Source: Rhodospirillales bacterium
GTDB lineage: Bacteria; Pseudomonadota; Alphaproteobacteria; Acetobacterales; Acetobacteraceae
DNA length: 64,000 nucleotides
Assembly: GCA_947447625.1 (NCBI GenBank)
Contig: CANFKS010000001.1
Location: forward strand, 53,908-117,907
Direction: 5' to 3'
Shown piece after piece: positions 7,551 to 16,540 of this stretch; within the stretch, counting starts at the first letter, position 1; each line of letters starts with the position of its first letter. The notes under the pieces are model-generated. The model saw nothing but the letters and a program-made list of their open reading frames with translations. It was not told the origin of the DNA and searched no databases. Made by a program: the position numbers and the translations under genes.

Positions 7551-10106
7551 GGCCCCTTCCGGCACCACAGGCAGCATCACGGTGAACACCGCCCCGCCAT
7601 CACGGTTTTCTGCCCGGATCTGCCCGCCCATGTCGCGCACGATCCGGTAGGAGATCGACAAGCCGAGCCCCGTCCCGCTCCCCAGCGGCTTGGTGGTGAA
7701 AAACGGTTCAAACAGCCGCCCCATCGCGTCCGCCGCAATACCCCCCGCCTGGTCCGCCACCGCGATCTCGACCGCACCCTCCGTGCTCGTCACCAACACA
7801 GTGACTTCGCGCTGCGGTCCATCCCGCCCATCGGCCGGCCCATAGGCATCCACGGCATTGGAGACCAGGTTCATGATCACCTGCTCGAACGGCGCCTCAT
7901 GCCCCAGCACCCACACCGGTTCCTCAGGATAGCGCAACCGGATCCGCACCTGCCCCGCCTGCACCCGCCGTTCAATGATCGCCAATGCATCATCGATCGC
8001 ATTCAGCGGATCGAACGGCGCCGCCGGCGCGGTATCGCTGCGGCTGAACGCCCGGATGCGCCGGATCACCGCGTCCGCCCGTTCGACCAGCCCGGCAATC
8101 TTCGCCACCCGCGCAAGGACTTTCTCGCGCCCCGGTGTCGCCTCGGGGATTTCAAGAGACAACGTCTCGGCATGCAACTCGATCGCGGCCAGCGGTTGGT
8201 GCAATTCATGTGCGATACCGGCCGCCATCTCCCCCAAGAAGGTGAGCTTCGACGACTCCTGCAACTGATCCCGCATCCGCGATTCCACCGTCACATCGAC
8301 GACAACCCCAGCGATAATCGCTACCGAACTCTCCCATCGTACCAAGAATCCCGAGTCCCTTACGCGCACCTCGTTCCCGCTGCGCGTTGTCACCGTGTAT
8401 TCGAACACAGCCTGCCCCTCGGTCAGCACCTGCTGCGTGAAGGTTCGGCTGTCTTCGCGAAACGACGGCGATGCCACCGAGGCCAGGAACCCCGGCCCTG
8501 CCAACTCCTCCATCGTATAGCCCGTGATCCTGGACGCACTTTCCGTGAAGAATTTCTCTACCAGTTCAGCACCGCCGTCCGGTAGCAACCGAAGCCGCAA
8601 CTCGTAGAGCGCCACCGGCGAATTTGTCGTCAGGCTCTCAAGCCGCCGCCGCGACTCGCCGAGCGCCGTCATATCCCGGAAGACCGCGACAAAGCGCCCC
8701 TGCCCAGATTGCCCCGGAAACCCCAACACCGGAGTGGACACGACCGATACCCAGATCATGGCGCCATCCGCCCGGAACATCCGATACTGAATCGGCTCCA
8801 GATGCAGGTCGTTGCGCAGCAACCGCTCCATGCGTTCGTTGCGGATGGGCAGATCCTCCGTGTGATACCGCAGCAACGACGGGTCGGCCAGCAGCGTCTC
8901 CGCCTCAATCCCCAGCATCGTCACACAGGACGGCGAGACATAGGTGAACCGCTGCCGGCCGACCGCATCGAATTCCCACATGATCACCACATCGCGCAGG
9001 CTCTCAGCAAGTTCCGTCATACGCAGCAGCCCGCGCTCCGCCTCCGCCCGCCCAACCTTCTCCGCCCGCTTGTGCCGCCAGATCACGCCCAGCCCCAGAG
9101 CCAAGGCATACACGAGAAAAATGCGCCCCCATAGCGGCAGCACATTGCCTGCCAGCATCCTCTGCGCCATCGACGCACGCTGTCCGACCGTCGCCTCGTC
9201 GATCGACATCGCGACCACCAGCCCAAGTTCGTGAACCTTGCGCAACGCCACCAAATGCTGCGCGCCCGCGCCGTCCACCACCCGGGCATCCACCCGCCCC
9301 GTCGCCGCCACTTCCGCGAAAAGCGCCGCCGGCGGCATCGGCATCTCCGGGGCGGAACTGCCAAGCAACACCCCGTCAGCCCGGAACAAGGCTGAATTCC
9401 CGACCCGGCCACCCTCGATCCGCGGTTGCATATCCACCAGCGACGCCGGATTCATGCCGAGCACCGTTACCGCGACCAACCGCCCTCCGCCGTCCCGCAG
9501 CGCTCGCGCATAGTGCACCACCGGCGTCTTTATGTTCCGCCCGATCTCCACATCCGAGATGAAACTGGCCAGCCCGCCCTGCACCATCATCGAAAAATAT
9601 TGCCGGTCCGCCAACGACATGCCAACACGCACGCGCTCGTCCGAGTGCCATGACATCCGGCCCGAGGCATCGAGGGCAAATACCGCTCGCGCCTGCGTCA
9701 AAGGCCGTGCCAGATCGGTCTTCACCTCAGCTACCGCCGCAAGATAGGCCGGCCCCTCATTGTCGCTCCACTCGACCCGCCCTGTGGCGATCACCCGCAC
9801 CAGGCCATGCAACGCGTCGAACACCAGGAACCGTCGCTCCATCAAATCGGCGCGCAAATCCGCCTCGGCACCCACCGCACTGGCCGCTTCGCTCTGCGCT
9901 GCGGAAAGCGTTGCCTTGCTCGTGAGCAACCCATATGTCCACAGGCCGAGCGCCACGAGCAGCGGCACCAAGAGCACAATCACAGCTTGTTTGAGAGACG
10001 GCGACGGGCGCAGCATAAGTGCCGCCCTGGTCATCATGTCCGCCGGGACGGTGCATACTGCTTTGATCGAGGCCGCGAACTGCGCACGCCAGTCTTTACG
10101 CGCCAC
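7548..10106 (-). CDS. Membrane hybrid-less sensor histidine kinase with Cache and PAS domains
   Basis: Domains, counted from the GTG at 10106 (852 residues): transmembrane helix about 38-60; a periplasmic double-Cache-like sensor; a second transmembrane helix about 320-340 (LVYALALGLGVIW); two PAS domains about 360-480 and 490-605; a HisKA dimerisation domain with phosphoacceptor AHELHQPL near 633; and a HATPase domain with NLVSNAVDA and GTGLGLS. It is a classical NtrB/FixL-like kinase of unknown ligand. The GTG overlaps the response regulator stop by 11 bases, which suggests translational coupling; ATG codons at 10037 and 10034 are alternative starts. It converges on the CobW-like gene. Confidence 0.85.
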   Translation of the reverse strand: MARKDWRAQFAASIKAVCTVPADMMTRAALMLRPSPSLKQAVIVLLVPLLVALGLWTYGLLTSKATLSAAQSEAASAVGAEADLRADLMERRFLVFDALHGLVRVIATGRVEWSDNEGPAYLAAVAEVKTDLARPLTQARAVFALDASGRMSWHSDERVRVGMSLADRQYFSMMVQGGLASFISDVEIGRNIKTPVVHYARALRDGGGRLVAVTVLGMNPASLVDMQPRIEGGRVGNSALFRADGVLLGSSAPEMPMPPAALFAEVAATGRVDARVVDGAGAQHLVALRKVHELGLVVAMSIDEATVGQRASMAQRMLAGNVLPLWGRIFLVYALALGLGVIWRHKRAEKVGRAEAERGLLRMTELAESLRDVVIMWEFDAVGRQRFTYVSPSCVTMLGIEAETLLADPSLLRYHTEDLPIRNERMERLLRNDLHLEPIQYRMFRADGAMIWVSVVSTPVLGFPGQSGQGRFVAVFRDMTALGESRRRLESLTTNSPVALYELRLRLLPDGGAELVEKFFTESASRITGYTMEELAGPGFLASVASPSFREDSRTFTQQVLTEGQAVFEYTVTTRSGNEVRVRDSGFLVRWESSVAIIAGVVVDVTVESRMRDQLQESSKLTFLGEMAAGIAHELHQPLAAIELHAETLSLEIPEATPGREKVLARVAKIAGLVERADAVIRRIRAFSRSDTAPAAPFDPLNAIDDALAIIERRVQAGQVRIRLRYPEEPVWVLGHEAPFEQVIMNLVSNAVDAYGPADGRDGPQREVTVLVTSTEGAVEIAVADQAGGIAADAMGRLFEPFFTTKPLGSGTGLGLSISYRIVRDMGGQIRAENRDGGAVFTVMLPVVPEGA

Positions 10107-10971
10107 GAGTTGAACGCCCCGGAACGATGATCGTGGCACGAAACTCGGTGCCAGCGTGGGCCGCTCTCTGCAACACACCGCCGGCGGCCTGAGTCAGCCC
10201 CGCTGCGTTGCCGCTCCCCGTTTCACCGCGCGGCGAATAAAGCGCACGGGTCACCGCAACGTCAAATGTCAGGTTCTCCGCGGCATCCCCCACCGTCACG
10301 GTAATCACCGCATTGCGCTCGGCGACCGCATTGGCCTCCACAATCACTGCCGCAAGGGCGGGTTCCAGCAGTCCAGCGTCAACCGCGACATCCAAACCCG
10401 TATCCACCACGACGGAAATCGGTCGCGGCAAAATCTCACTCAGTGCGATCGCCGCATTGACAACCCGCACCGGGGAACCCGCGGGCAACGCCTCCTCCAC
10501 TGCCGGCGCCGGCAGCGAGACCGCCACCTTGCCCCGCCGCGCCGCAACAGCCGCATGCGCCTCACGCACCACCTTGCCCAGATTCTGAGGCCGGAACGGC
10601 TTCTGGAGAAAAGCAAAAATACTGTTGCGCCCAGCATTGAACGCCACATCGGAGGTGGCGTGCGCAGTGATCATGACCACCTCGATCGCGCGCGCCTCCG
10701 GTGTGCTGTCGCGCAGTTCAGCGGCCAGTTGCAGACCATCCTTGCCCGGCATCCGCAGATCGGACACCACCACCGTGATCCCCTCATCCGCAGCCACCCG
10801 CGCCAGCGCGGTATCGACATCATGCACAGCGCTGGCCTGGATCCCCGTTACCGAGAGAAACGCCGACAGCGCCGCCGCGACCTCCACATCGTCATCCACC
10901 ACAAGAACGATCAGCGGCAAATCAGCCACGCCGCTTTCGGTCGTCCCGGCCTCCTTGTCTTGATCACTCAC
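10096..10971 (-). CDS. Response regulator with degenerate HATPase-like output domain
   Basis: The 291-residue protein starts at a GTG with AGGAG 9 bases upstream. Residues about 20-145 are a receiver domain: acidic pocket VVDDD near 27, phosphorylation site VVSDLRMPG near 70, TAHAT, and the conserved Lys in FLQKPF near 123. The second half has no helix-turn-helix. It reads instead like a worn histidine-kinase ATPase domain: LEPALAAVIVEANAVAERN aligns with the N-box region, then ITVTVG, then GETGSGNAAGL where kinases have GxGLGL, then GTEFRATIIVPG, the usual closing strand. Key ATP-binding Asn/Gly positions are altered. It probably forms a two-component pair with the following kinase. Confidence 0.85.
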   Translation of the reverse strand: MSDQDKEAGTTESGVADLPLIVLVVDDDVEVAAALSAFLSVTGIQASAVHDVDTALARVAADEGITVVVSDLRMPGKDGLQLAAELRDSTPEARAIEVVMITAHATSDVAFNAGRNSIFAFLQKPFRPQNLGKVVREAHAAVAARRGKVAVSLPAPAVEEALPAGSPVRVVNAAIALSEILPRPISVVVDTGLDVAVDAGLLEPALAAVIVEANAVAERNAVITVTVGDAAENLTFDVAVTRALYSPRGETGSGNAAGLTQAAGGVLQRAAHAGTEFRATIIVPGRSTRGA

Positions 10972-11129
10972 CGAAGCCGAACTCCTGTAACCCGCAGGTC
11001 TGCGCCCGTCACGCGCCGCACCTCGACGGAAAGCCTAAAACCCAGCCTACCACGGCCATCGGGCCCACATTTTTTAAATAGTTAGCACGAGGGCAGGTCG
11101 GATCGCGGGGTACTCTGCATTATTTTTAG

Positions 11130-12383
11130 TCATTTTTTGTCCCCGCCGATGGAATGCGCGCGCCCACCAGTCGCCAAATCCGGCAGCAGCGCCGTCAGCA
11201 AACCGATCGCCGGGAGGAACGACGCGATACCGTAGACAAATCCGATACTCGTCCGATCCGCAATCCACCCCATCCCCGCAGCCCCAACGCCGCCGAGCCC
11301 GAAGGCAAAGCCGAAGAATATCCCCGCGATCATCCCCACCCGCCCCGGCACTAACTCCTGCGCATAGACCATGATCGCCGGAAACGCCGAGGCCATCAGC
11401 AGGCCGATGATCACCAGCAGCACATCGGTCATCAGCAGGTTCGCATAAGGCAGCGCCAAGGTGAACGGCAGCACGCCAAGGATCGAAATCCACATCGTCG
11501 CCTTCCGCCCCACGCGATCCGTCAATGATCCGCCGAGCAGCGTCCCGGCGGCGACTGCTGCTGAAAAGACGAACAAATGCATCTGCGCTTCGGGCAAACC
11601 GATATCGAACCGATCCATCAAATAGAAATGCAGGTAGGAGCCCAGGGATGCCGTGTAGACGTTCTTGGAAAACGTCAGCGCCGCAAGGATCACGATTGCG
11701 AAGATCACCCGCTGGCGCGACAGCACAACCCCGCCCGCTCCCTTCGCCCGCGCCCGCAACGGCGTGTTTGGCATGTTGGTGCGATACCAGAACCCCACCC
11801 GCGTCAACACCAGCATGCCCACCAGCGCCGCCGCCGAAAACCACGCCACCGACGACTGCCCGCGCACCAGCACAACCAGACTCGCCAGCAACGGCCCGAT
11901 CGCACTGCCCGCGTTGCCGCCGACCTGGAACACCGACTGCGCCATGCCATACCGCCCGCCCGACGCCGCCCGCGCCACCCGCGATGATTCGGGATGGAAC
12001 ACCGCCGAGCCCAGCCCGACGAGCGCCGCCGATACCAGGATCAGTTGGTAGCTGTGCGCCACCGACAGCATCAGCAGCCCGATCAGCGTCGACCCCATGC
12101 CCACCGCAAGCGAAAATGGCATCGGCTTGCGATCCGTCATCATCCCCACTGCCGGCTGCAGCAAGGCTGCCGTCAATTGGAACGTGAGCGCGATCAACCC
12201 GATCTGCGTGTAGTCGAGCGCGAAATCCTTTTTGAACATTGGATAAAGCGCCGAAATCATCGACTGCATCATGTCGTTGAGCATATGACAAAAACTGAGC
12301 GCGATGATCACCGGCATTACCGTCACAGCGGCAGGTGGCGGGACGATCACGCCATCCGTTGCATCGGCGACGGCTCTTTTCAT
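11130..12383 (-). CDS. MFS exporter, fosmidomycin-resistance (Fsr)-like
   Basis: The 417-residue, 12-helix major facilitator protein closely follows the Fsr pattern: ALSFCHMLNDMMQS at the first helix, then YTQIGLIALTFQLTAALLQP and VGLGSAVFHPESSRVA. Fsr of E. coli exports fosmidomycin; the natural substrate of family members is generally unknown. It lies in the inner membrane. The gene ends AAAAAATGA at 11130. The 158 bases upstream of the response regulator and the roughly 100 bases before this gene contain nothing I recognise. Confidence 0.85.
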   Translation of the reverse strand: MKRAVADATDGVIVPPPAAVTVMPVIIALSFCHMLNDMMQSMISALYPMFKKDFALDYTQIGLIALTFQLTAALLQPAVGMMTDRKPMPFSLAVGMGSTLIGLLMLSVAHSYQLILVSAALVGLGSAVFHPESSRVARAASGGRYGMAQSVFQVGGNAGSAIGPLLASLVVLVRGQSSVAWFSAAALVGMLVLTRVGFWYRTNMPNTPLRARAKGAGGVVLSRQRVIFAIVILAALTFSKNVYTASLGSYLHFYLMDRFDIGLPEAQMHLFVFSAAVAAGTLLGGSLTDRVGRKATMWISILGVLPFTLALPYANLLMTDVLLVIIGLLMASAFPAIMVYAQELVPGRVGMIAGIFFGFAFGLGGVGAAGMGWIADRTSIGFVYGIASFLPAIGLLTALLPDLATGGRAHSIGGDKK

Positions 12384-12480
12384 GGGATCATTTCCTCAGT
12401 TCATCGCCAAACTAGGACGATCCGCGTCAACCGCGCTACAACCGAGGCGTGCGCCGGGTGCAGATCAGGGGAGAACCGGC

Positions 12481-12885
12481 TCAAGGATCGCCTCCTTGCG
12501 GTTCGGCCGGCAACAGCCCAGGCCAACCCCGCGTTCGGTCGCGCTCCTGCGCCACAGTCAACTGCCGCGGCCCATCGGCTACCCCGCGCCGCGCGGGCAA
12601 TGGCTGTCGCGCCTCGCTGACCCAACAATCCACCGTCGCCAGGCTGCGCGTGCAGAACAGTGGCGCTTCCGGCGGCGACTCGATCTCGCGGCACCATGTC
12701 TTGCCCTGGTCCAGCCGGACCAGCGAACAATCCCGCCCCGTCAGCCCCGAATAAGCGATATCCGGCATCGTCCGCCCGAACAGCGGCACGACAGCGATAC
12801 TCGCCCCCGACAGAATCGCATCGACCGGCCCGGTGCAGGCACCGAGCAGCAACACGACCACGACAGCATGAGAACACCAAGGCAT
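12481..12885 (-). CDS. Small conserved lipoprotein, unknown function
   Basis: From the ATG at 12883-12885 the gene encodes 134 residues. The first 17 are a lipoprotein signal: a hydrophobic stretch AVVVVLLLGAC whose Cys17 is the lipid anchor. The mature part has a further membrane-like segment (ILSGASIAVVPLFG), then SLVRLDQGKTWCRE, PLFCTRSLATVDCW and a polar tail ADGPRQLT. Similar lipoproteins of unknown function occur in acetic acid bacteria as far as I recall; no named family is claimed. In the same frame an open stretch runs far upstream to 14079, but it lies antisense to two well-supported genes and has no signal there, so the short form is chosen. Confidence 0.7.
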   Translation of the reverse strand: MPWCSHAVVVVLLLGACTGPVDAILSGASIAVVPLFGRTMPDIAYSGLTGRDCSLVRLDQGKTWCREIESPPEAPLFCTRSLATVDCWVSEARQPLPARRGVADGPRQLTVAQERDRTRGWPGLLPAEPQGGDP

Positions 12886-13020
12886 CGAACCATCTTGGCC
12901 GCAAAAAATGAACAAAACGTTGCGCTCCCCGCCACTCCGAGCGCAGCGTTCAAATAAAAAATACGCCGGAGGCCAGCCAGGCTCATCCGCCTCGCTTTGC
13001 CCATGCTCGCCGGCTGGCTC

Positions 13021-13057
13021 TGCCCCCTCCACGCTGGGAGTTTGCTCCGAGGGGGCG
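13021..13057 (+). promoter_or_regulatory. GC-rich hairpin in the 5' leader of the yfgM-bamB-der operon
   Basis: TGCCCCCTC (13021-13029) can pair with GAGGGGGCG (13049-13057), enclosing a smaller GGAG/CTCC hairpin. It lies about 55 bases before the GTG start of the operon's first gene. It could be a leader structure or a terminator-like element for transcription entering the operon. No U-run follows. Confidence 0.3.
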
Positions 13058-13110
13058 GGCCTTGTATGGTTTGGCGCTCCGGTTGTGCCGGGCATGCCAG
13101 AGGGATCGCC

Positions 13111-13776
13111 GTGTCTGATATCTTCGCCGAAGTCGATGAGGAACTCCGCGCGGATCGCGCGCAGAAACTCCTGAAGAAATATGGCGGCGTGCTGATTGGC
13201 GCGGCCGCGATCGTCGTTGTCTGCGTCGCGGGCTGGCAGGCATGGCGGGCGCATGAGACGCGCGAAACCAACCGTGTCGCCGCGATCTTCCTCGAAGCGA
13301 CGAAATCCGCCGCTGCCGCCCCGGGTGTCGTCCGCGACACCGCGCTCATTGAACTTGACCAGATCGCCCGCGAAGGCAGCGCCGGATATCGCACCCTGGC
13401 CCGCCTGCGCGCCGCCTCTCTGCGGTTCGACGCCGGGGAAAAGGATGCCGCCCTGCGCCTGTGGGATGACGCCGCGAACGACACCGCCGGCGATCCGGTG
13501 CTGCGCGATCTCGCCCAGTTGCTCTGGGTCTGGCACCAGATCGACAGCGGGCCACCCGACGTGCTGCGCTCCCGCCTGTTCAAACTCACGGCCCCCGACG
13601 CCGCTTGGCGCCCACTTGCCGAGGAGGCGCAGGCGCTGCTTGATCTGCGCGAGGGCCGCAAAGCCGCGGCGCGGGACATCCTCAAGCGCCTGTCCGCCGA
13701 TCCTGCTGCGCCGGATGGCGTGCGCGGCCGGGCCGGCGGCCTGCTCGAACGGTTGTCGGCGGAACTCGGTGACTGA
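13111..13776 (+). CDS. YfgM-like membrane-anchored TPR protein
   Basis: The 221-residue protein has a single N-terminal transmembrane helix (about residues 25-46, VLIGAAAIVVVCVAGW) and a periplasmic helical-repeat domain rich in Ala, Leu and Arg. This matches the YfgM/TPR_21 family, ancillary to the SecYEG-PpiD translocon in E. coli. I chose the GTG at 13111, preceded by AGGG 6 bases away and giving the typical MSDIFAEVDEEL N-terminus; an upstream in-frame ATG at 12997 lacks such support. It is followed by bamB and der, the same order (yfgM-bamB-der) as in many Proteobacteria, so it likely works in envelope protein biogenesis. Confidence 0.85.
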   Translation: MSDIFAEVDEELRADRAQKLLKKYGGVLIGAAAIVVVCVAGWQAWRAHETRETNRVAAIFLEATKSAAAAPGVVRDTALIELDQIAREGSAGYRTLARLRAASLRFDAGEKDAALRLWDDAANDTAGDPVLRDLAQLLWVWHQIDSGPPDVLRSRLFKLTAPDAAWRPLAEEAQALLDLREGRKAAARDILKRLSADPAAPDGVRGRAGGLLERLSAELGD

Positions 13777-13836
13777 TCGCGTTGCCCGTTTCTCCGTCCA
13801 TGATGCGGCTTTCATGAATATCATGTTTCTGGAACG

Positions 13837-15159
13837 ATGATGTCCTACAAGCATTTCCTGCGTGCCGCCCTGCTGCTCCCCGTGCTCGGCGGTTGCTCCC
13901 TGATCGATGAATGGATGGGGGCCGAGAAGGTTCCGCTGCCAGGGACACGGGTTGCCGTGTTGACCGCCAATGAGGAATTGAAGCCCTCGCCCGGCACGCC
14001 GCGCGTAACCCTGCCGCCGCCCGCGATCAATGCGGAATGGCCGCAGTCCGGCGGTTTGACCACGCATGATATGGAACATCCCGCCCTGCGCGATGGCGCG
14101 GTTCCGGCATGGTCGGGCACGATCGGGGCCGGCGGCGGATATCGGCGTAAGATTACCTCGCAGCCGGTGGTTGCGGGTGGGCGGGTATTCGCCTTCGACA
14201 GCGACGCGGTGGTGTCAGGCTTCGATGCAGGCAGCGGCGCATCGTTGTGGAGCGTTTCGACCAAGGGCGACGAGGATCGCAGCACCAATGTCGGCGGCGG
14301 CATCGCCTTCGATGGTGGCGTCATCTATGTCGCAACGGGCCGGGCCGATGTGCTGGCGCTCAACGCCGCCGACGGCAAAGTAAAATGGCGGGCCCGCCTG
14401 CCGGCCCCGGCGCGCTCGGCGCCGACGGTGGCCGCTGGCTTGTTGTTCATCCCTCTGCTCGACAACCAGATGGTTGCCGTATCGGTGACAGATGGCGGCA
14501 AGACGTGGTCGTATCAGGCGCGCGCCGCCGAACCGGTGGTGCTCGGCCTGCCGGCGCCGGCATTCAGCGATGGGCTCGTGGTGGCAGGGTTTGGGTCGGG
14601 CGAATTGGTGGGGCTCAATCCGCTTGGCGGCGCGGTGGTGTGGAGCGACAGTCTTGCGGCGTCGCGCGGGCGGAACAGCTTGGCGGATATTTCGACGATC
14701 CTGGGACGGACGGTGATCAAGTCGGGCCGGGCTTTCGCGGTCAGCATGGGCCAGCAGCTTGCGGCCCTTGATCTGCGCAGTGGGCGTCGGTTGTGGGAGC
14801 GCGATATCGCAGCGTCCGAGTCGCCTTGGGTGGCTGGGGACTGGATGTTCCTGGTGACCATCGCCGGGCAGGTGCTTTCGGTCTCCCTGGTCGATGGACG
14901 GATCGGCTGGGTGACGCAGTTGGATGTTTATGAGAACCCAGCAAAGAAGAAGGAACCGATCCGTTGGTTCGGCCCTGTGCTGGCCGGCGATCGGCTCGTG
15001 GTCGCGGGCAGCAACGGCAAGGCGCTCAGCGTGTCGCCCTATACCGGTCAGGTGCTGGGCGAGCAGGTGTTGTCGGGTCCAGCTGCGGTGACGCCGGTAA
15101 TTGCGGGCGGGACGTTGTACATCGTGACGGACAACGGCACGCTGACAGCGTATAGGTAG
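13837..15159 (+). CDS. bamB: Outer membrane protein assembly factor BamB
   Basis: The 440-residue lipoprotein has the lipobox LPVLGGC with the anchor Cys at about residue 20. The body is an eight-bladed PQQ-type beta propeller: repeated blocks such as VFAFDSDAVVSGFDAGSG, IYVATGRADVLALNAADG and QLAALDLRSGRRLWE, each ending with a Trp-containing strand. BamB is the scaffolding lipoprotein of the BAM complex that inserts beta-barrel proteins into the outer membrane. It sits between the YfgM-like gene and der, 3 bases before der, which is the classical arrangement. Codon choice shifts from C-ending to G-ending within this gene. Confidence 0.93.
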   Translation: MMSYKHFLRAALLLPVLGGCSLIDEWMGAEKVPLPGTRVAVLTANEELKPSPGTPRVTLPPPAINAEWPQSGGLTTHDMEHPALRDGAVPAWSGTIGAGGGYRRKITSQPVVAGGRVFAFDSDAVVSGFDAGSGASLWSVSTKGDEDRSTNVGGGIAFDGGVIYVATGRADVLALNAADGKVKWRARLPAPARSAPTVAAGLLFIPLLDNQMVAVSVTDGGKTWSYQARAAEPVVLGLPAPAFSDGLVVAGFGSGELVGLNPLGGAVVWSDSLAASRGRNSLADISTILGRTVIKSGRAFAVSMGQQLAALDLRSGRRLWERDIAASESPWVAGDWMFLVTIAGQVLSVSLVDGRIGWVTQLDVYENPAKKKEPIRWFGPVLAGDRLVVAGSNGKALSVSPYTGQVLGEQVLSGPAAVTPVIAGGTLYIVTDNGTLTAYR

Positions 15160-15162
15160 GGT

Positions 15163-16527
15163 ATGACCCTCCCCATAGTCGTTATTGCGGGCCGCCCGAA
15201 TGTCGGGAAGAGCACGCTTTTCAATAAACTCGCAGGCAAGCGGGCGGCTATTGTCGCCGACACGCCTGGTGTGACCCGTGACCGCAAGGAGGCGACCGCG
15301 ATGTTGCGGGGTCGCGAGGTGCGGTTGATCGATACGGCCGGGCTCGAGGAGTCGGCACCCGAGACGTTGTATGGGCGGATGCGGGCATCGTCCGAGGCTG
15401 CGGTGCATCAGGCCGATCTGGTGCTGTTCGTGGTGGATGCGCGGGCCGGGATCGTCCCGTCCGATGCCCATTTCGCGGCATGGCTGCGGCGGCAGGGGCG
15501 GCAGGTTCTGCTGGTGGTGAACAAGGCCGAGGGCCGATTGGGCTCGAACGCGGCGCTTGATGCGTATTCGTTGGGGCTTGGCGATCCGGTCGCGGTATCG
15601 GCGGAGCATGGCGACGGGTTGGCTGATCTGATGGGGATCATTGCCGACTTCCTGCCCGAGGAGCCCGAAGCGACCGAAGAGGACGAAGAGCATCAGGATC
15701 GCCCCCTCAAGATCGCCATTGTCGGCAAGCCGAATGCAGGGAAGTCGACCCTGTTGAACCGGCTGCTCGGCGAGGAGCGGATGATCACCGGGCCAGAACC
15801 AGGGCTGACGCGCGATGCGGTAGCGGTCGAGATCGTGGATACCGATGGGACGCGGATCGAGATCGTGGATACCGCGGGACTGCGAAAGCGGGCGCGGATC
15901 GAGCTGGAATTGGAGAAGCTTTCGGTCGGGGCCTCAATCGGCGCGCTGAAAATGGCCGAGGTGGTGGTGCTGACGGTGGATGCGACCGAGGGCATCCAGG
16001 ACCAGGACCTCCAATTGGCGCGCCTGGTGGAGCGCGAGGGGCGGGCTTGCGTGATTGCGTTGAACAAGTGGGATGCTGCCGCCGATCGCAATGCGGTGCG
16101 TCAGGCGGTGAAGGACCGGTTGGAGACGTCGCTGGCCCAGTTGAAGGGCATCGAGGTGGTGACGATTTCGGCACTGACGGGGCAAGGGATCGACAAGCTG
16201 CTGCCGGCGGTGCGGCGGGCGCATGCGGTTTGGAATTTGCGGGTTCCGACCGGGGCTCTCAACCGGTGGTTCGAACACGCGTTGGCGCGGCATCAGGCGC
16301 CTCTCGTACAGGGCAAGCGGTTGAAGCTGCGCTATGTGACGCAGGCGAAGGCGCGGCCGCCGACGTTTATTGTGTTTGGCACCCGAGTGGAGCAGACGCC
16401 CGAGGATTATCAGCGCTATCTGGTAAATTCGCTGCGCGAGGAATTCGGGTTGCCCGGCACGCCGGTGCGGTTCCAGTTCCGGGGTTCAAAGAATCCTTAT
16501 GCTGACGAGGATGATCACCGGGGCTAA
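15163..16527 (+). CDS. der: Ribosome biogenesis GTPase Der (EngA)
   Basis: The 454-residue protein has two tandem GTPase domains, the signature of Der: P-loops GRPNVGKST (about residues 8-16) and GKPNAGKST (about 187-195), switch II DTAGLEE and DTAGLRKR, and specificity motifs NKAEG and NKWDA. A C-terminal KH-like domain follows (about residues 360-450). Der is an essential GTPase in 50S subunit maturation. It is the last gene of the YfgM-BamB-Der operon and its stop lies 13 bases from the stop of the convergent metal-binding protein gene. Confidence 0.96.
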   Translation: MTLPIVVIAGRPNVGKSTLFNKLAGKRAAIVADTPGVTRDRKEATAMLRGREVRLIDTAGLEESAPETLYGRMRASSEAAVHQADLVLFVVDARAGIVPSDAHFAAWLRRQGRQVLLVVNKAEGRLGSNAALDAYSLGLGDPVAVSAEHGDGLADLMGIIADFLPEEPEATEEDEEHQDRPLKIAIVGKPNAGKSTLLNRLLGEERMITGPEPGLTRDAVAVEIVDTDGTRIEIVDTAGLRKRARIELELEKLSVGASIGALKMAEVVVLTVDATEGIQDQDLQLARLVEREGRACVIALNKWDAAADRNAVRQAVKDRLETSLAQLKGIEVVTISALTGQGIDKLLPAVRRAHAVWNLRVPTGALNRWFEHALARHQAPLVQGKRLKLRYVTQAKARPPTFIVFGTRVEQTPEDYQRYLVNSLREEFGLPGTPVRFQFRGSKNPYADEDDHRG

Positions 16528-16540
16528 TCACCGGGGCTGC

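Noticed and set aside
12481-14079. A 532-codon minus-strand frame spanning 12481-14079.
   Set aside because: Only its last 134 codons, starting at the lipoprotein signal, look like protein. The rest is antisense to the YfgM-like and bamB genes and has shadow-frame composition.
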